Shown one piece after another: positions 1 to 7,762 of a stretch of DNA of 8,770 nt. Position numbers and translations under genes: made by a program. The DNA lies in assembly GCA_045634345.1 (NCBI GenBank), contig JAZRAB010000079.1, positions 1 to 8,770 of the forward strand, given 5' to 3'. The stretch comes from Flemingiibacterium sp045634345 (lineage in GTDB: Bacteria > Bacillota > Clostridia > Oscillospirales > CAG-272). Every line of letters begins with the position of its first letter. Within the stretch, counting starts at the first letter, position 1. The notes beneath the pieces were generated by a model. That model saw nothing but the letters and a program-made list of their open reading frames with translations. It did no database searches and had not been told where the DNA came from.

Positions 1-46
1 CGCGTATTGCACGCGCCTGTTCGTTTGTTCTTCCGTCAAATCTCAT
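1..46 (-). CDS. rph: RNase PH, N-terminal fragment (gene runs off the window)
   Basis: Only the first 15 codons are present, reading MRFDGRTNEQARAIR from an ATG at 46-44. The M-R-x-D-G-R-x-x-x-x-x-R opening is the characteristic N-terminus of RNase PH, a phosphorolytic 3'-5' exoribonuclease that trims tRNA 3' ends and releases nucleoside diphosphates. The start lies 3 nt after the ftsY stop codon and is preceded by GAGG at a normal distance, so it looks like a translated downstream gene of the same operon. The catalytic part is outside the window and cannot be checked. The call rests on a short but distinctive motif plus the operon-like position. Another gene with a chance resemblance is possible but unlikely. 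Confidence 0.82.
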   Translation of the reverse strand, partial: MRFDGRTNEQARAIR

Positions 47-49
47 ATC

Positions 50-958
50 TTAATCCTCAAATAAAGCATTTACAAAATCGCTTGCGACAAATTCCTGCAT
101 ATCATCCATCTGCTCGCCAACGCCGATAAATTTAACCGGTATATCAAGCTCCTCTTTTATTGAAAAGACTATACCGCCCTTTGCCGTGCCGTCAAGCTTG
201 GTTAAAATGAGTCCGGTAATATTCGCCGCATTTTTAAATTCCTTCGCCTGATTAACGGCGTTCTGTCCCGTCGTCGCGTCAAGCACCAAAAGAGTTTCGC
301 GCGATGCACCGGGAAGCTCGCGTTCGATAACGCGATTGATCTTCGCAAGCTCGTCCATCAGATTCTTCTTGTTGTGAAGTCTGCCCGCCGTGTCAACGAT
401 AAGCACGTCCGCACCGCGTTTTTTCGCCGCGCTGACCGCATCAAACACAACTGCGGCAGGGTCCGAGCCTTCGGTATGCTTGATAAGCTCCACTCCAACG
501 CGCTCCGCCCACACTGCAAGCTGATCAATAGCAGCGGCACGGAAGGTGTCCGCAGCGGCAAGAACGACATTTTTCCCATTCTGCTTGAGTCTGTTTGCAA
601 TCTTGGCAATGGACGTGGTCTTGCCGACGCCGTTCACGCCGATGACAAGTATTACGCTCGGAGTTGTGTCAAGCAAAAGTCCCTCGCCGTCGCCGATCAT
701 CTCAACGAGTATTCCCTGAAGCGCCTCGCGGCAAGCCTCAGGCTCTGTGATGCGCTCGTCTTTGATACGCTCGCGCAGACGCTCGATTATAGCCTCACTT
801 GAAGCGACTCCGACATCCGCCATTATAAGAAGCTCTTCAAGCTCCTCAAGCATATCCTCGTCAACCCTCACGAAGCTTTTAAAGAGGTTGTCTACCTGCT
901 TAAAAAGCGAATTTTTGGTTTTTGAAAGTCCTTCTTTCAGTCGGTCAAAAAATCCCAT
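50..958 (-). CDS. ftsY: Signal recognition particle receptor FtsY
   Basis: 302-residue SRP-family GTPase that docks the SRP-ribosome complex at the cytoplasmic membrane during co-translational insertion of membrane proteins. Residues 1-95 form the helical N domain. The NG GTPase follows with the P-loop GVNGVGKTT (107-115, Lys113), DTFRAAA (137-143), DTAGR (189-193), DATTGQ (228-232), TKLDGTAKGG (253-262) and the closing GVGE (279-282) with a C-terminal helix. DTFRAAA and TKLDGTAKGG separate this family from other P-loop GTPases, and the N-terminus and the C-terminal GVGEQMDDMQEF segment fit FtsY rather than Ffh because there is no methionine-rich M domain. The long acidic A domain of E. coli FtsY is absent, as in many Firmicutes. 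The opening MGFFDRLKEGLSKTKNSLF is a basic amphipathic stretch that probably contacts lipid. The start is set by AAAGGA 8 nt upstream. It lies 28 nt after smc and 3 nt before rph. Confidence 0.97.
   Translation of the reverse strand: MGFFDRLKEGLSKTKNSLFKQVDNLFKSFVRVDEDMLEELEELLIMADVGVASSEAIIERLRERIKDERITEPEACREALQGILVEMIGDGEGLLLDTTPSVILVIGVNGVGKTTSIAKIANRLKQNGKNVVLAAADTFRAAAIDQLAVWAERVGVELIKHTEGSDPAAVVFDAVSAAKKRGADVLIVDTAGRLHNKKNLMDELAKINRVIERELPGASRETLLVLDATTGQNAVNQAKEFKNAANITGLILTKLDGTAKGGIVFSIKEELDIPVKFIGVGEQMDDMQEFVASDFVNALFED
55..58 (-). promoter_or_regulatory. Ribosome binding site of rph, inside the end of ftsY
   Basis: GAGG sits 8 nt before the rph ATG and overlaps the last Glu-Asp codons of ftsY. 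It supports the short rph reading frame at the window edge and suggests that rph translation is coupled to termination on ftsY. Confidence 0.6.
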
Positions 959-966
959 CGGTTATA

Positions 967-972
967 TCCTTT
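967..972 (-). promoter_or_regulatory. Ribosome binding site of ftsY
   Basis: AAAGGA with an 8-nt spacer to the ATG at 958, inside the 28-nt smc-ftsY gap. It fixes the ftsY start at the MGFF methionine. Confidence 0.75.
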
Positions 973-986
973 CAGTGGTTGTCCGG

Positions 987-3900
987 TTATTTCCCCTCAC
1001 CGAGCTTCTCCTGCGCCTGATTGATGTCAAGCGGCAGAATGGTCGATATACCGCGCTCCTGCATGGTGACGCCGTAAATACGGTCTGCCACTTCCATTGT
1101 ACCGCGTCGGTGGGTAATAACAATGAACTGTGTACGGTTTGAATAGCGGTGCAGATAATCGGCAAAGCGGAATACGTTCGCATCATCGAGCGCTGCCTCG
1201 ATCTCGTCAAAGATACAGAACGGAGTCGGATTGACGCGCAGTATTGCGAAGATTATGGCAATAGCGACAAACGACTGCTCGCCGCCCGACAGAAGTGTCA
1301 GGCTCTTGATTATCTTTCCGGGGGGCGCGACACGTATCTCAATACCGCTTGTAAGTACATTTTCGGGGTCGGTCAGCGAAAGCTCCGCCGTACCGCCGCC
1401 GAACAACTCGGCGAATACTATCTTGAAGTTGCGGTCGATCTCATTAAACGCCGTGACAAACGTCTCGCGCATCTCACATTCGAGCTTGACGATAATTTCA
1501 AGCAGATTGTCCTTCGATTTTTCGAGGTCTGCGATCTGCTCGGACATGAAATCGTATCTTGTCTTGACGTCCGCGTACTCGTCTATTGCATTGAGGTTTA
1601 CGCTTCCGAGAGCACGAAGCTTCGCGCGGTACTCGGTAAGCTCGGCAAGCACAGCACTGCGAGTTTCCTCGGTGACCGGCGGATACTGACATTCAACCGC
1701 GCCCGTGTAGGTCAGCTCGTACTCGTCCCAAAGACGCTCGGTATGCTTGTCACGCTCGGCAACGAGGTTATTATACTTATTCTCCGCAAGTGTATGATCG
1801 CGGAAGCAAAGCTCACGCTTGCTTGTCTTTTCGCGTATCTGCGAGCGGAGCTGATTTAATTTCTGCTCATATTCGAGATTCTTTGCCGAGGTCGCAGTAC
1901 GCTCATTCTCAAGCGTTTCAACCGTTTTATCAAGCTCTGCAAGCTCCGTGCGCATATCTTCAAGAGACCTCGCCGCGTTCTTGTTCTGATCGGCAAGCGC
2001 GTTTGCAAGCAGGTCATTCTGATCGGTCTCTGCGGCATTTTCCGAAAGACGTGTGCGAGCCTCTTCAAGCTCGTGCTCGGCAAGCTCTACGTCCTTAAGC
2101 GCCTCTGTGCGGCGAACGAGCAGTTCACTGTGTGCACGCTCGCAGTCGTCTATTTCTTCTTCGAGTTCGCCGAGACGGGATGCGCCCGAAAGGCGTTCCG
2201 CCGTAAGCTTCTCTGCTGACGCGGCAGTCTCATCGACCGCTGCCTTCAGCTTCGATATACCGTCGGCTCGCTCTGCCGCATCGGTCTTTATCGCATCAAG
2301 GTCACGTTCGAGCGATTCACGCATGTTGCGCTCGCCTCCGAGCTGGCTCTTGATGACCTCAAGCTGTGTATTCTCCGCTCCGATAAGCGAATTAAGCATC
2401 GCCGTCTGCGCGGAGATCGAGGATGCCTCTTTGGTCTTTGCGGCAATCGCATTGTCGCACTTCGTCTGCTCGGACTTTATCTCATCGAGCTTCTTTGCAA
2501 GCTCCTCGGAGTCGCGTTTCAGCTTTTCGGTCTCGGTACGTCTTGTGAGCATACCCGAATCGCGCTTCGCCGAACCGCCCGTGAACGAGCCGCCCGCGTT
2601 GATTATCTGTCCGTCGAGCGTGACCACGCGCACCTTGTATCCGGTCGCCTTCGCCATCACGGCACCGTTGTCGATATTATCGAAAATCAGCGTAGCGCCG
2701 AGAAGATTGCGGATAACTCCGCCGAACTTGTCGTCAAACTCGATCACCTTGTCGGCAGTACCGAGATAGCCCTCGTACCGCTCGCACTCGGAATCGGGGA
2801 CCTGACTGTAGCGCGGCTTCATCGAGCTTATCGGATAGAAGGTCGCACGTCCGGCGTTCTTGTCTTTCAGATGACGGATAGCCGCCTTCGCGGTGTTTTC
2901 GTCATCGACTATGATATTCTGAATATTTGCCCCAAGCGCTGTTTCGATAGCAAGTGTATAGCGCGCACTCACGTTTATAAGACGCGATACGGGACCGTAT
3001 ATCCGTCCGCCCTTTGCATCCACGTCCGAAACGCGCGATGTACCTGCTATATGTCCGGCATCGTACTCGCTCATGACAAAGCGCACACTCTGGGTATATC
3101 CCTCGAAAAGCTCCTCCATACGGCGTATAGCGTCGATACGGTGCTTCTTCGCTGTATACTCGAGGTAGACCTCGTTTGATTTATCGATAAGCTCCTGCTT
3201 ATCGCGCTTCAGCTTTTCGATATCGGAATTTACCGTGCCAAGCTGACTTGAAAGCTCATCGCTCTTTTTCTTGTAGTCGGCAATGACCTTCTCGGCTTTG
3301 TCTGCACGCGCGGTAAGCATCGCAGTACTGCTCTCGTATTTGTCAATCTCCTCTTTGAGGGATTCTGCCTTGTCGCTGTCACTCTTTTCGGTGGTATCAA
3401 GCACCGAAAGACGAATCTTCAAATCAACCAAGCGCTCCTCGGCAACCTTGATTTCTTCGAGCTGTTTATCGAGCAGTATACGAAGCTCGTCACGCGATGT
3501 ACGTGCGGCATCGCTCTTTGCTTCAAGCGCGGAAAGCTCTCCCGAAAGTGCCTCTGCATTGACATTTGCCGCGTTGAGCGCTTCCTGCTTGCCGCGGCAA
3601 AGCGATTCAAGCTGTTCCCTTTTCTCGGCAAAACGCAGTTTTGCTTCGGCAGCTCGTGCGATCTGCTCCTCACGGTGGATAATATCGTTTTCCGTCAGCT
3701 TTATTTTGCTGTCAAGCTCGTGTGCACTCTGACGCGAGGCGTCAACCTGCCCTTGGAGCTGCTCATATTTATATTTTGATTCCTGCGAAGCTTCAAAAAT
3801 CCGCTCATTCTGATTTTCGAGCGATTCAAGCGCCTCACTCACGATATCAAGCTCATTCTTGGCAAGCTTTAATTTGTCGTCCGCGGTCTTAAGATCACTC

Positions 3901-4613
3901 GCCAGCTTGTCCATATCGTATACCCAAAGCGAAACGTCATCGCGCTTCTTGACCTCGAAATATTCAAGGTACTTTTTCGCCTTTTCCGATTCACGCTCAA
4001 GCGGTCCGACACGTCCCTCAAGCTCGGACATGATGTCGCGCAGTCTCGTCAAGTTGTCATCAACGCTCGAAAGCTTGCGCTCCGCTTCTTCCTTCTTGTA
4101 GCGGTATTTCGAGATGCCCGCCGCTTCCTCGAATATGGCACGGCGTTCCTCACTCTTTCGTGAGATTATCTCCGCAATACGTCCCTGACCGATGATGGAA
4201 TACCCCTCTCGTCCAACGCCCGTATTCATGAAAAGCTCGTGTATATCACGAAGTCTCACAGGCTTGCGGTTGATGAAATATTCACTCTCGCCCTTGCGGT
4301 AGTAACGGCGTGTTACCGATACCTCGTCATAGGCAATATCCATCTGTCTGTCCGAATTGTCGAACGTGACCGTAACCTCGGCAAAATTCATCTGCTTTCG
4401 GTCATCGGTACCTCCGAAGATAACGTCCTCCATCTTGGTACCGCGTATCTGGCGCGACGACACCTCGCCGAGAACCCAACGCATCGCGTCCGATATGTTT
4501 GATTTTCCACTTCCGTTCGGTCCGACAACGACCGTTGCTCCGCAGTCAAAATTCAGCACGGTGCGGTCGGGAAAGGACTTGAATCCGAACAGCTCAAGTG
4601 ATTTTAAGTACAT
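987..4613 (-). CDS. smc: Chromosome segregation/condensation ATPase SMC
   Basis: Full-length 1208-residue SMC, close to the usual size of about 1190. It forms the ring-shaped condensin core that, with ScpA and ScpB (not in this window), loads onto and organises the chromosome. The N-terminal head has Walker A GPNGSGKS (31-38, Lys37), an arginine-finger position in SRQIRG (Arg57) and the conserved IGQGRIAEI stretch with its Q-loop-type glutamine (Gln143). Residues about 170-500 and 690-1040 are charged, Ala/Glu/Lys/Leu-rich coiled coils. The hinge lies between them (about 500-685), with YGPVSRLINV and LDGQIINAGGSFTGGS. The C-terminal head carries the ABC signature LLSGGEQ (1107-1113, Ser1109), Walker B CIFDEIEAALDD (1133-1144, Asp1136 and Glu1137) and ITHRRGTME (1166-1174). 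The start has AAGGAG 10 nt upstream, and the MYLKSLELFGFKSF opening matches the family. The signature continues QSFVAIAIIFAIL where B. subtilis has RALTAIALLFSIL. The hinge and both head halves exclude RecN, SbcC and MutS-like alternatives. Confidence 0.98.
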   Translation of the reverse strand: MYLKSLELFGFKSFPDRTVLNFDCGATVVVGPNGSGKSNISDAMRWVLGEVSSRQIRGTKMEDVIFGGTDDRKQMNFAEVTVTFDNSDRQMDIAYDEVSVTRRYYRKGESEYFINRKPVRLRDIHELFMNTGVGREGYSIIGQGRIAEIISRKSEERRAIFEEAAGISKYRYKKEEAERKLSSVDDNLTRLRDIMSELEGRVGPLERESEKAKKYLEYFEVKKRDDVSLWVYDMDKLASDLKTADDKLKLAKNELDIVSEALESLENQNERIFEASQESKYKYEQLQGQVDASRQSAHELDSKIKLTENDIIHREEQIARAAEAKLRFAEKREQLESLCRGKQEALNAANVNAEALSGELSALEAKSDAARTSRDELRILLDKQLEEIKVAEERLVDLKIRLSVLDTTEKSDSDKAESLKEEIDKYESSTAMLTARADKAEKVIADYKKKSDELSSQLGTVNSDIEKLKRDKQELIDKSNEVYLEYTAKKHRIDAIRRMEELFEGYTQSVRFVMSEYDAGHIAGTSRVSDVDAKGGRIYGPVSRLINVSARYTLAIETALGANIQNIIVDDENTAKAAIRHLKDKNAGRATFYPISSMKPRYSQVPDSECERYEGYLGTADKVIEFDDKFGGVIRNLLGATLIFDNIDNGAVMAKATGYKVRVVTLDGQIINAGGSFTGGSAKRDSGMLTRRTETEKLKRDSEELAKKLDEIKSEQTKCDNAIAAKTKEASSISAQTAMLNSLIGAENTQLEVIKSQLGGERNMRESLERDLDAIKTDAAERADGISKLKAAVDETAASAEKLTAERLSGASRLGELEEEIDDCERAHSELLVRRTEALKDVELAEHELEEARTRLSENAAETDQNDLLANALADQNKNAARSLEDMRTELAELDKTVETLENERTATSAKNLEYEQKLNQLRSQIREKTSKRELCFRDHTLAENKYNNLVAERDKHTERLWDEYELTYTGAVECQYPPVTEETRSAVLAELTEYRAKLRALGSVNLNAIDEYADVKTRYDFMSEQIADLEKSKDNLLEIIVKLECEMRETFVTAFNEIDRNFKIVFAELFGGGTAELSLTDPENVLTSGIEIRVAPPGKIIKSLTLLSGGEQSFVAIAIIFAILRVNPTPFCIFDEIEAALDDANVFRFADYLHRYSNRTQFIVITHRRGTMEVADRIYGVTMQERGISTILPLDINQAQEKLGEGK

Positions 4614-4623
4614 ATTTGATTTT

Positions 4624-4629
4624 CTCCTT
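4624..4629 (-). promoter_or_regulatory. Ribosome binding site of smc
   Basis: AAGGAG with a 10-nt spacer to the smc ATG at 4613, in the 39-nt gap after the radical SAM gene. It is the closest match to the Firmicutes consensus in the window. The gap contains no terminator-like inverted repeat. Confidence 0.75.
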
Positions 4630-4652
4630 TCCCTGAAATAAGTGTGATTCTT

Positions 4653-5678
4653 TTATAGGGCAACTACCTCTACAGTGTATTTTTCCATGCCGTCGCGCTC
4701 GGTTATTTTAACGCTCTGGGCGCCCCACTCGCGGCAAATGCGCGCCTTGTTCGCTCGCTTCTGCCCAGACACCTTCGAGGTCTCACCGCGCGGGACGTAT
4801 ACTGTAATATCTCGCCCCGATATCTTATCATCGAGTCCGTGTAACTCGATATATTTTCGTATTTTCTTATAGTAAAGCTCGGAATAAACAAGCTCGCCGA
4901 ACGCACTGTGATACGCGCCGCCGACCATTGTACCTTCGTCGAAAAGATTGTCCGCCGCACAGAGTCCGAGCCGTATAACCGGCAGACTGTGTTCGCAGAA
5001 AACTTCAAGTACAGCCGCGGAACGCTCAACTGCGTCCTGCATTTCAAGCGGCGTATATACGCCGTCGCGCATCATATCGCAAAGCTCCGTCTCGCAGAAG
5101 ACCACCGTCGGGTAAATCCGCGCCGCATCGCATCCAAGCGACACGATTTCGCGTGCCGTATAAAGCTCGTCATCGAGACTTGACTCCGGAAGACCGATCA
5201 TCATCTGTCCGACAAGGTTGAATCCTCTGTCTTTTATGAGTCTGCATGCATTCCTCGCGCACTCGGCGGTGTGCCCACGCTTCGATGATGCAAGCACCTG
5301 CTCGCTCATGCTCTGAAGTCCAAGCTCGATGTCGGTAACGCCGTACTCGGCTAATATGTCGAGTATCTCGCCGTCGATGTAGTCGGGGCGAGTCGAAAGG
5401 CGGACTGACTGCGCCTTTTCCTCGTTGATATAACGTTTTGCAAGTTCCAGAAGATAAAGCATATCCTCTCGGTCGATACCGGTAAAGCTTCCGCCGAAAA
5501 AGGCTATTTCAACCTCGCACGCACTGTAGTCGATGGTCTCCACCGCACGCCGAAGCTCGTCCTCGACAGAGCGTATATCAAACTCCGTCTTACCCGATAT
5601 CCGCCGCTGATTGCAGAACACGCAGGCGTTCGGACATCCCATATGCGGAATGAATATCGGAATATTGATATGTCTCAT
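4653..5678 (-). CDS. Uncharacterised radical SAM protein, Elp3-like without acetyltransferase domain
   Basis: 341-residue radical SAM enzyme of unknown substrate. A CxxxCxxC cluster (Cys15, Cys19, Cys22, in GCPNACVFCNQ) should bind a [4Fe-4S] cluster that reductively cleaves S-adenosylmethionine. FFGGSFTG (60-67) is the SAM-contacting glycine motif, followed by STRPDYID (95-102), IELGLQSM (117-124) and VGQMMIGLPES (156-166). These are typical of the HemN/Elp3-like radical SAM group. Residues about 235-341 form a C-terminal extension containing RLGL, GGAYHSAFGELV and a basic segment (GETSKVSGQKRANKARI, 298-314). Full Elp3 is over 500 residues and ends in a GNAT acetyltransferase domain, which is missing here, so cm5U34 synthesis cannot be assumed. 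HemN would have a different N-terminal extension and C-terminal domain. The protein has about ten further cysteines (for example 183, 195, 200), not arranged as an obvious second cluster. Its ATG overlaps the rnc stop (ATGA), with only a weak GGTGA just upstream, so expression probably depends on rnc translation. A role on RNA is inference from neighbours only. Confidence 0.88.
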   Translation of the reverse strand: MRHINIPIFIPHMGCPNACVFCNQRRISGKTEFDIRSVEDELRRAVETIDYSACEVEIAFFGGSFTGIDREDMLYLLELAKRYINEEKAQSVRLSTRPDYIDGEILDILAEYGVTDIELGLQSMSEQVLASSKRGHTAECARNACRLIKDRGFNLVGQMMIGLPESSLDDELYTAREIVSLGCDAARIYPTVVFCETELCDMMRDGVYTPLEMQDAVERSAAVLEVFCEHSLPVIRLGLCAADNLFDEGTMVGGAYHSAFGELVYSELYYKKIRKYIELHGLDDKISGRDITVYVPRGETSKVSGQKRANKARICREWGAQSVKITERDGMEKYTVEVVAL

Positions 5679-6388
5679 TTGTCACCGAACAATATAAGCG
5701 CTTCTTTTGCCGCCATCTGCTCTGCCTCGCGCTTGCTTTTGCCGCGTCCGTGACCGATGACATTACTGTTAAGTCTCGCCTCGACCTCGAAAATCTTGGC
5801 ATGGTCAGGTCCGGATTCACCGACAAGTACATATTCAAGTATCTCACCGCGCTCCTGCTGTACTATCTGCTGAAGCAGGGTTTTGTGGTCCTTGTTCTTG
5901 CCGTTCTCCATGAACTGCTTTATCTCGGGAATCACTCGCGGCATCAGGAATTTTTCCACCGCATCACGCGAGCCGGAATCAAGATAAATAGATGCAAGCA
6001 ATGCTTCAAACGCATCCGCGAGTATTGATATGCGCTCACGTCCGTGGCTCATTTCCTCGCCGTGTCCGAGGCGCATGTATTTGCCAAGCTCAATGTCTCC
6101 GGCAAGCTTGCCGAGCGTTTTTTCGCAGACCGCGCTTGCACGGATTCGTGTGAGGTCTCCCTCGGGCGTGTCGGGATAATGCTTAAAAAGATAATCGCTG
6201 ACGATTATTGAGAGCACCGAGTCGCCTAGAAATTCAAGGCGCTCATTATACTCTGTCGCTTCACCGCGCGGCTTGCACTCGTTTGCATAGGACGAATGAG
6301 TCAGCGCAGTTATAAGTAAATCTATGTTATTGTATCGGTATCCGATTCTTTCTTCAAACGCCTCAGGTGAGCGCGGAAGCTTTTCCAT
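5675..6388 (-). CDS. rnc: Ribonuclease III
   Basis: 237-residue RNase III, the homodimeric Mg2+-dependent endonuclease that cuts double-stranded RNA, processes the 30S rRNA precursor and turns over some mRNAs. The endonuclease domain (about 5-155) contains the family signature NERLEFLGDSVL (48-59) with acidic residues Glu49, Glu52 and Asp56, and the second catalytic pair Asp125 and Glu128 in ADAFEA. By motif alignment these match E. coli Glu38, Glu41, Asp45, Asp114 and Glu117. A double-stranded RNA-binding domain follows at about 167-236, starting DHKTLLQQIVQQ and ending with the GHGRGKSKREAEQMAAKEAL helix. Length is normal for the family (about 225-240). The start is the first in-frame ATG after an AAAGGA. 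Two closer upstream ATGs (6401, 6398) are out of frame. Unlike in B. subtilis, no acpP precedes it here: trmFO is directly upstream. RNase III is known to cleave its own leader in some bacteria, but I see no convincing hairpin target here. Confidence 0.97.
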   Translation of the reverse strand: MEKLPRSPEAFEERIGYRYNNIDLLITALTHSSYANECKPRGEATEYNERLEFLGDSVLSIIVSDYLFKHYPDTPEGDLTRIRASAVCEKTLGKLAGDIELGKYMRLGHGEEMSHGRERISILADAFEALLASIYLDSGSRDAVEKFLMPRVIPEIKQFMENGKNKDHKTLLQQIVQQERGEILEYVLVGESGPDHAKIFEVEARLNSNVIGHGRGKSKREAEQMAAKEALILFGDK

Positions 6389-6400
6389 TACTTATCATCA

Positions 6401-6406
6401 TCCTTT
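6401..6406 (-). promoter_or_regulatory. Ribosome binding site of rnc
   Basis: AAAGGA, 12 nt before the rnc ATG, which is rather long. Two ATG triplets (at 6401-6399 and 6398-6396) lie between this site and the real start but in another frame. The nominal start is kept because the MEKLPRSPEAFEERIGYRY opening is in the right register for RNase III. Confidence 0.5.
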
Positions 6407-6427
6407 ACTTAGTTTTGAGAGAGGCAA

Positions 6428-7762
6428 CTACGCATCGGTATTCTCTGTAAAGCCGCGTATATACTCTATCGCACGTGCGCCCATTGCTTCACCGCGCGCA
6501 CGCTTTCCGCCCTTGACCTTATGAGTAAGCGGAGAAATAAGTCCGAAATTCGCATTCATCGGCTGGAAGTTTGCAACTCCCTCATCGCTCACATAGCAGG
6601 CAAGCGAGCCGATAACGCTCTCGCGCGTGAACTTCACCGCATCAAGTCCGAGCGCAAATCTCGCCGCGTTAAGTCCGGCGACAAGTCCACTCGATGCCGA
6701 TTCAACATATCCCTCGACGCCCGTCATCTGACCGGCAAAATAAAGTCCGGGACGGCTTCGCATCATGTAGGTACAGTCAAGCAGCTTCGGCGAGTTCATG
6801 AACGTATTTCGGTGCATCACACCGTAACGCAAAAACTCGGCGTTTTCAAGCCCCGGAATCATGCCAAACACTCGCTTCTGCTCCGTGAACTTGAGATGCG
6901 TCTGAAATCCGACGATATTGTACATGCTCTTCTCTGCATTCTCCTGACGGAGCTGTACTATCGCATACGCTTCCTCGCCGGTCTGCGGAACGGTGATACC
7001 CACCGGCTTCATCGGACCGAAAAGCAGTGTATCGTGTCCACGCTTTGCCATGACCTCGACCGGCATGCAGCCCTCAAATACCGTAAGCTGTCCTGCCTTG
7101 TCGAAATCCTTCAGCTCCGCTTCCTCGGCAGTGATAAGCGCCTGATAGAAGCGTTCGTACTCCTCTTTGGTGAACGGGCAGTTTATATACGATGCTTCGC
7201 CCTTGTCATATCTCGATGCATAGAATGCCTTTGACATATCTATCGAGTCAAAGCTGACTATCGGCGCAGCAGCATCGAAGAAATGCAGATAATCCTCGCC
7301 GATAAGCTTGCCTATCGACTCGGACAGCGCCTCACTCGTAAGCGGTCCCGTAGCGATAACGGTAATTCCGTCGGGAATCTCCGTGACCTCGCCTTCGATA
7401 ATCTCGACCAAGGGGTGATTTTTCAATTTATCGGTTATATACTGCGAAAACAGCTCGCGGTCAACCGCAAGCGCGCTGCCTGCAGGCACTTCCGACGCAT
7501 ACGCCGCCTCGATTATAAGCGAGCCGAGGAGCTTCATCTCCTCTTTAAGCACGCCGACTGCATTCGAGAGCATATTCGAGCGAAGTGAGTTTGAACATAC
7601 AAGCTCGGCAAATCCGTCCGAATGATGTGCGGGCGAATATTTATGCGGCTTCATCTCATAAAGTCTTACGCGAACGCCCTGCTTTACCGCCTGCCATGCC
7701 GCCTCGCATCCTGCGAGCCCCGCTCCGACTATATTAATTACCGGCGTTTCATTCTGCATCAT
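6428..7762 (-). CDS. trmFO: tRNA (uracil-54-C5)-methyltransferase, folate/FAD-dependent
   Basis: 444-residue TrmFO, which makes 5-methyluridine at position 54 of the tRNA T-loop using 5,10-methylenetetrahydrofolate as carbon donor and FAD as cofactor. The N-terminal dinucleotide fold has GAGLAG (13-18) followed by the acidic strand end RLYEMKP. Family-specific motifs are SDGFAELVCSNSLRSN (48-63), EVPAGSALAVDR (91-102), EGCMPVEVMAKRG (230-242), FGPMKPVG (248-255) and the C-terminal FAD-binding AGQMTGVEGYVES (343-355). Cys56 and Cys232 correspond by motif to the two catalytic cysteines known from B. subtilis and Thermus enzymes (C53/C226 and C51/C223). Length matches the usual 430-450. These features separate it from its paralogue MnmG, which is over 600 residues. 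The gene begins inside the end of topA with two adjacent ATG codons (7762, 7759). The first is preferred for its 11-nt spacing from AAGGA. Confidence 0.98.
   Translation of the reverse strand: MMQNETPVINIVGAGLAGCEAAWQAVKQGVRVRLYEMKPHKYSPAHHSDGFAELVCSNSLRSNMLSNAVGVLKEEMKLLGSLIIEAAYASEVPAGSALAVDRELFSQYITDKLKNHPLVEIIEGEVTEIPDGITVIATGPLTSEALSESIGKLIGEDYLHFFDAAAPIVSFDSIDMSKAFYASRYDKGEASYINCPFTKEEYERFYQALITAEEAELKDFDKAGQLTVFEGCMPVEVMAKRGHDTLLFGPMKPVGITVPQTGEEAYAIVQLRQENAEKSMYNIVGFQTHLKFTEQKRVFGMIPGLENAEFLRYGVMHRNTFMNSPKLLDCTYMMRSRPGLYFAGQMTGVEGYVESASSGLVAGLNAARFALGLDAVKFTRESVIGSLACYVSDEGVANFQPMNANFGLISPLTHKVKGGKRARGEAMGARAIEYIRGFTENTDA

Noticed and set aside
747..1142. Plus-strand frame across the smc-ftsY junction with a run of serines
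   Set aside because: The serine run is the complement of the Glu-Leu-rich FtsY N domain (LEELEELL), and the frame spans two real genes with no signal of its own.
1149..1859. Long plus-strand open frame (236 codons) opposite the smc 3' part
   Set aside because: It lies fully antisense to the SMC coiled coil and ATPase head, which are strongly conserved in the minus frame. It has no family motif and no convincing ribosome binding site. Long antisense frames are expected from this codon usage.
2053..2769. Plus-strand open frame (238 codons) rich in serine opposite smc
   Set aside because: The serine runs are the reverse complement of Glu/Ala/Leu codons of the SMC coiled coil (for example GAG/GAA read as CTC/TTC in a shifted frame). 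Low-complexity composition and full overlap with smc mark it as a shadow.
4614..4652. Possible terminator or promoter in the gap between the radical SAM gene and smc
   Set aside because: Only 39 nt, containing the smc ribosome binding site; no inverted repeat followed by a T-run and no paired -35/-10 boxes that I would defend.
6389..6427. Possible regulatory hairpin before rnc (RNase III autoregulation)
   Set aside because: I see no stem of useful length in the 39-nt gap. Autoregulation is known elsewhere but nothing here shows it.
6521..7234. Plus-strand open frame (237 codons) opposite trmFO
   Set aside because: It is entirely antisense to conserved TrmFO motifs, has no recognisable domain, and has an Arg/His/Leu-rich composition typical of complementary-strand reading.
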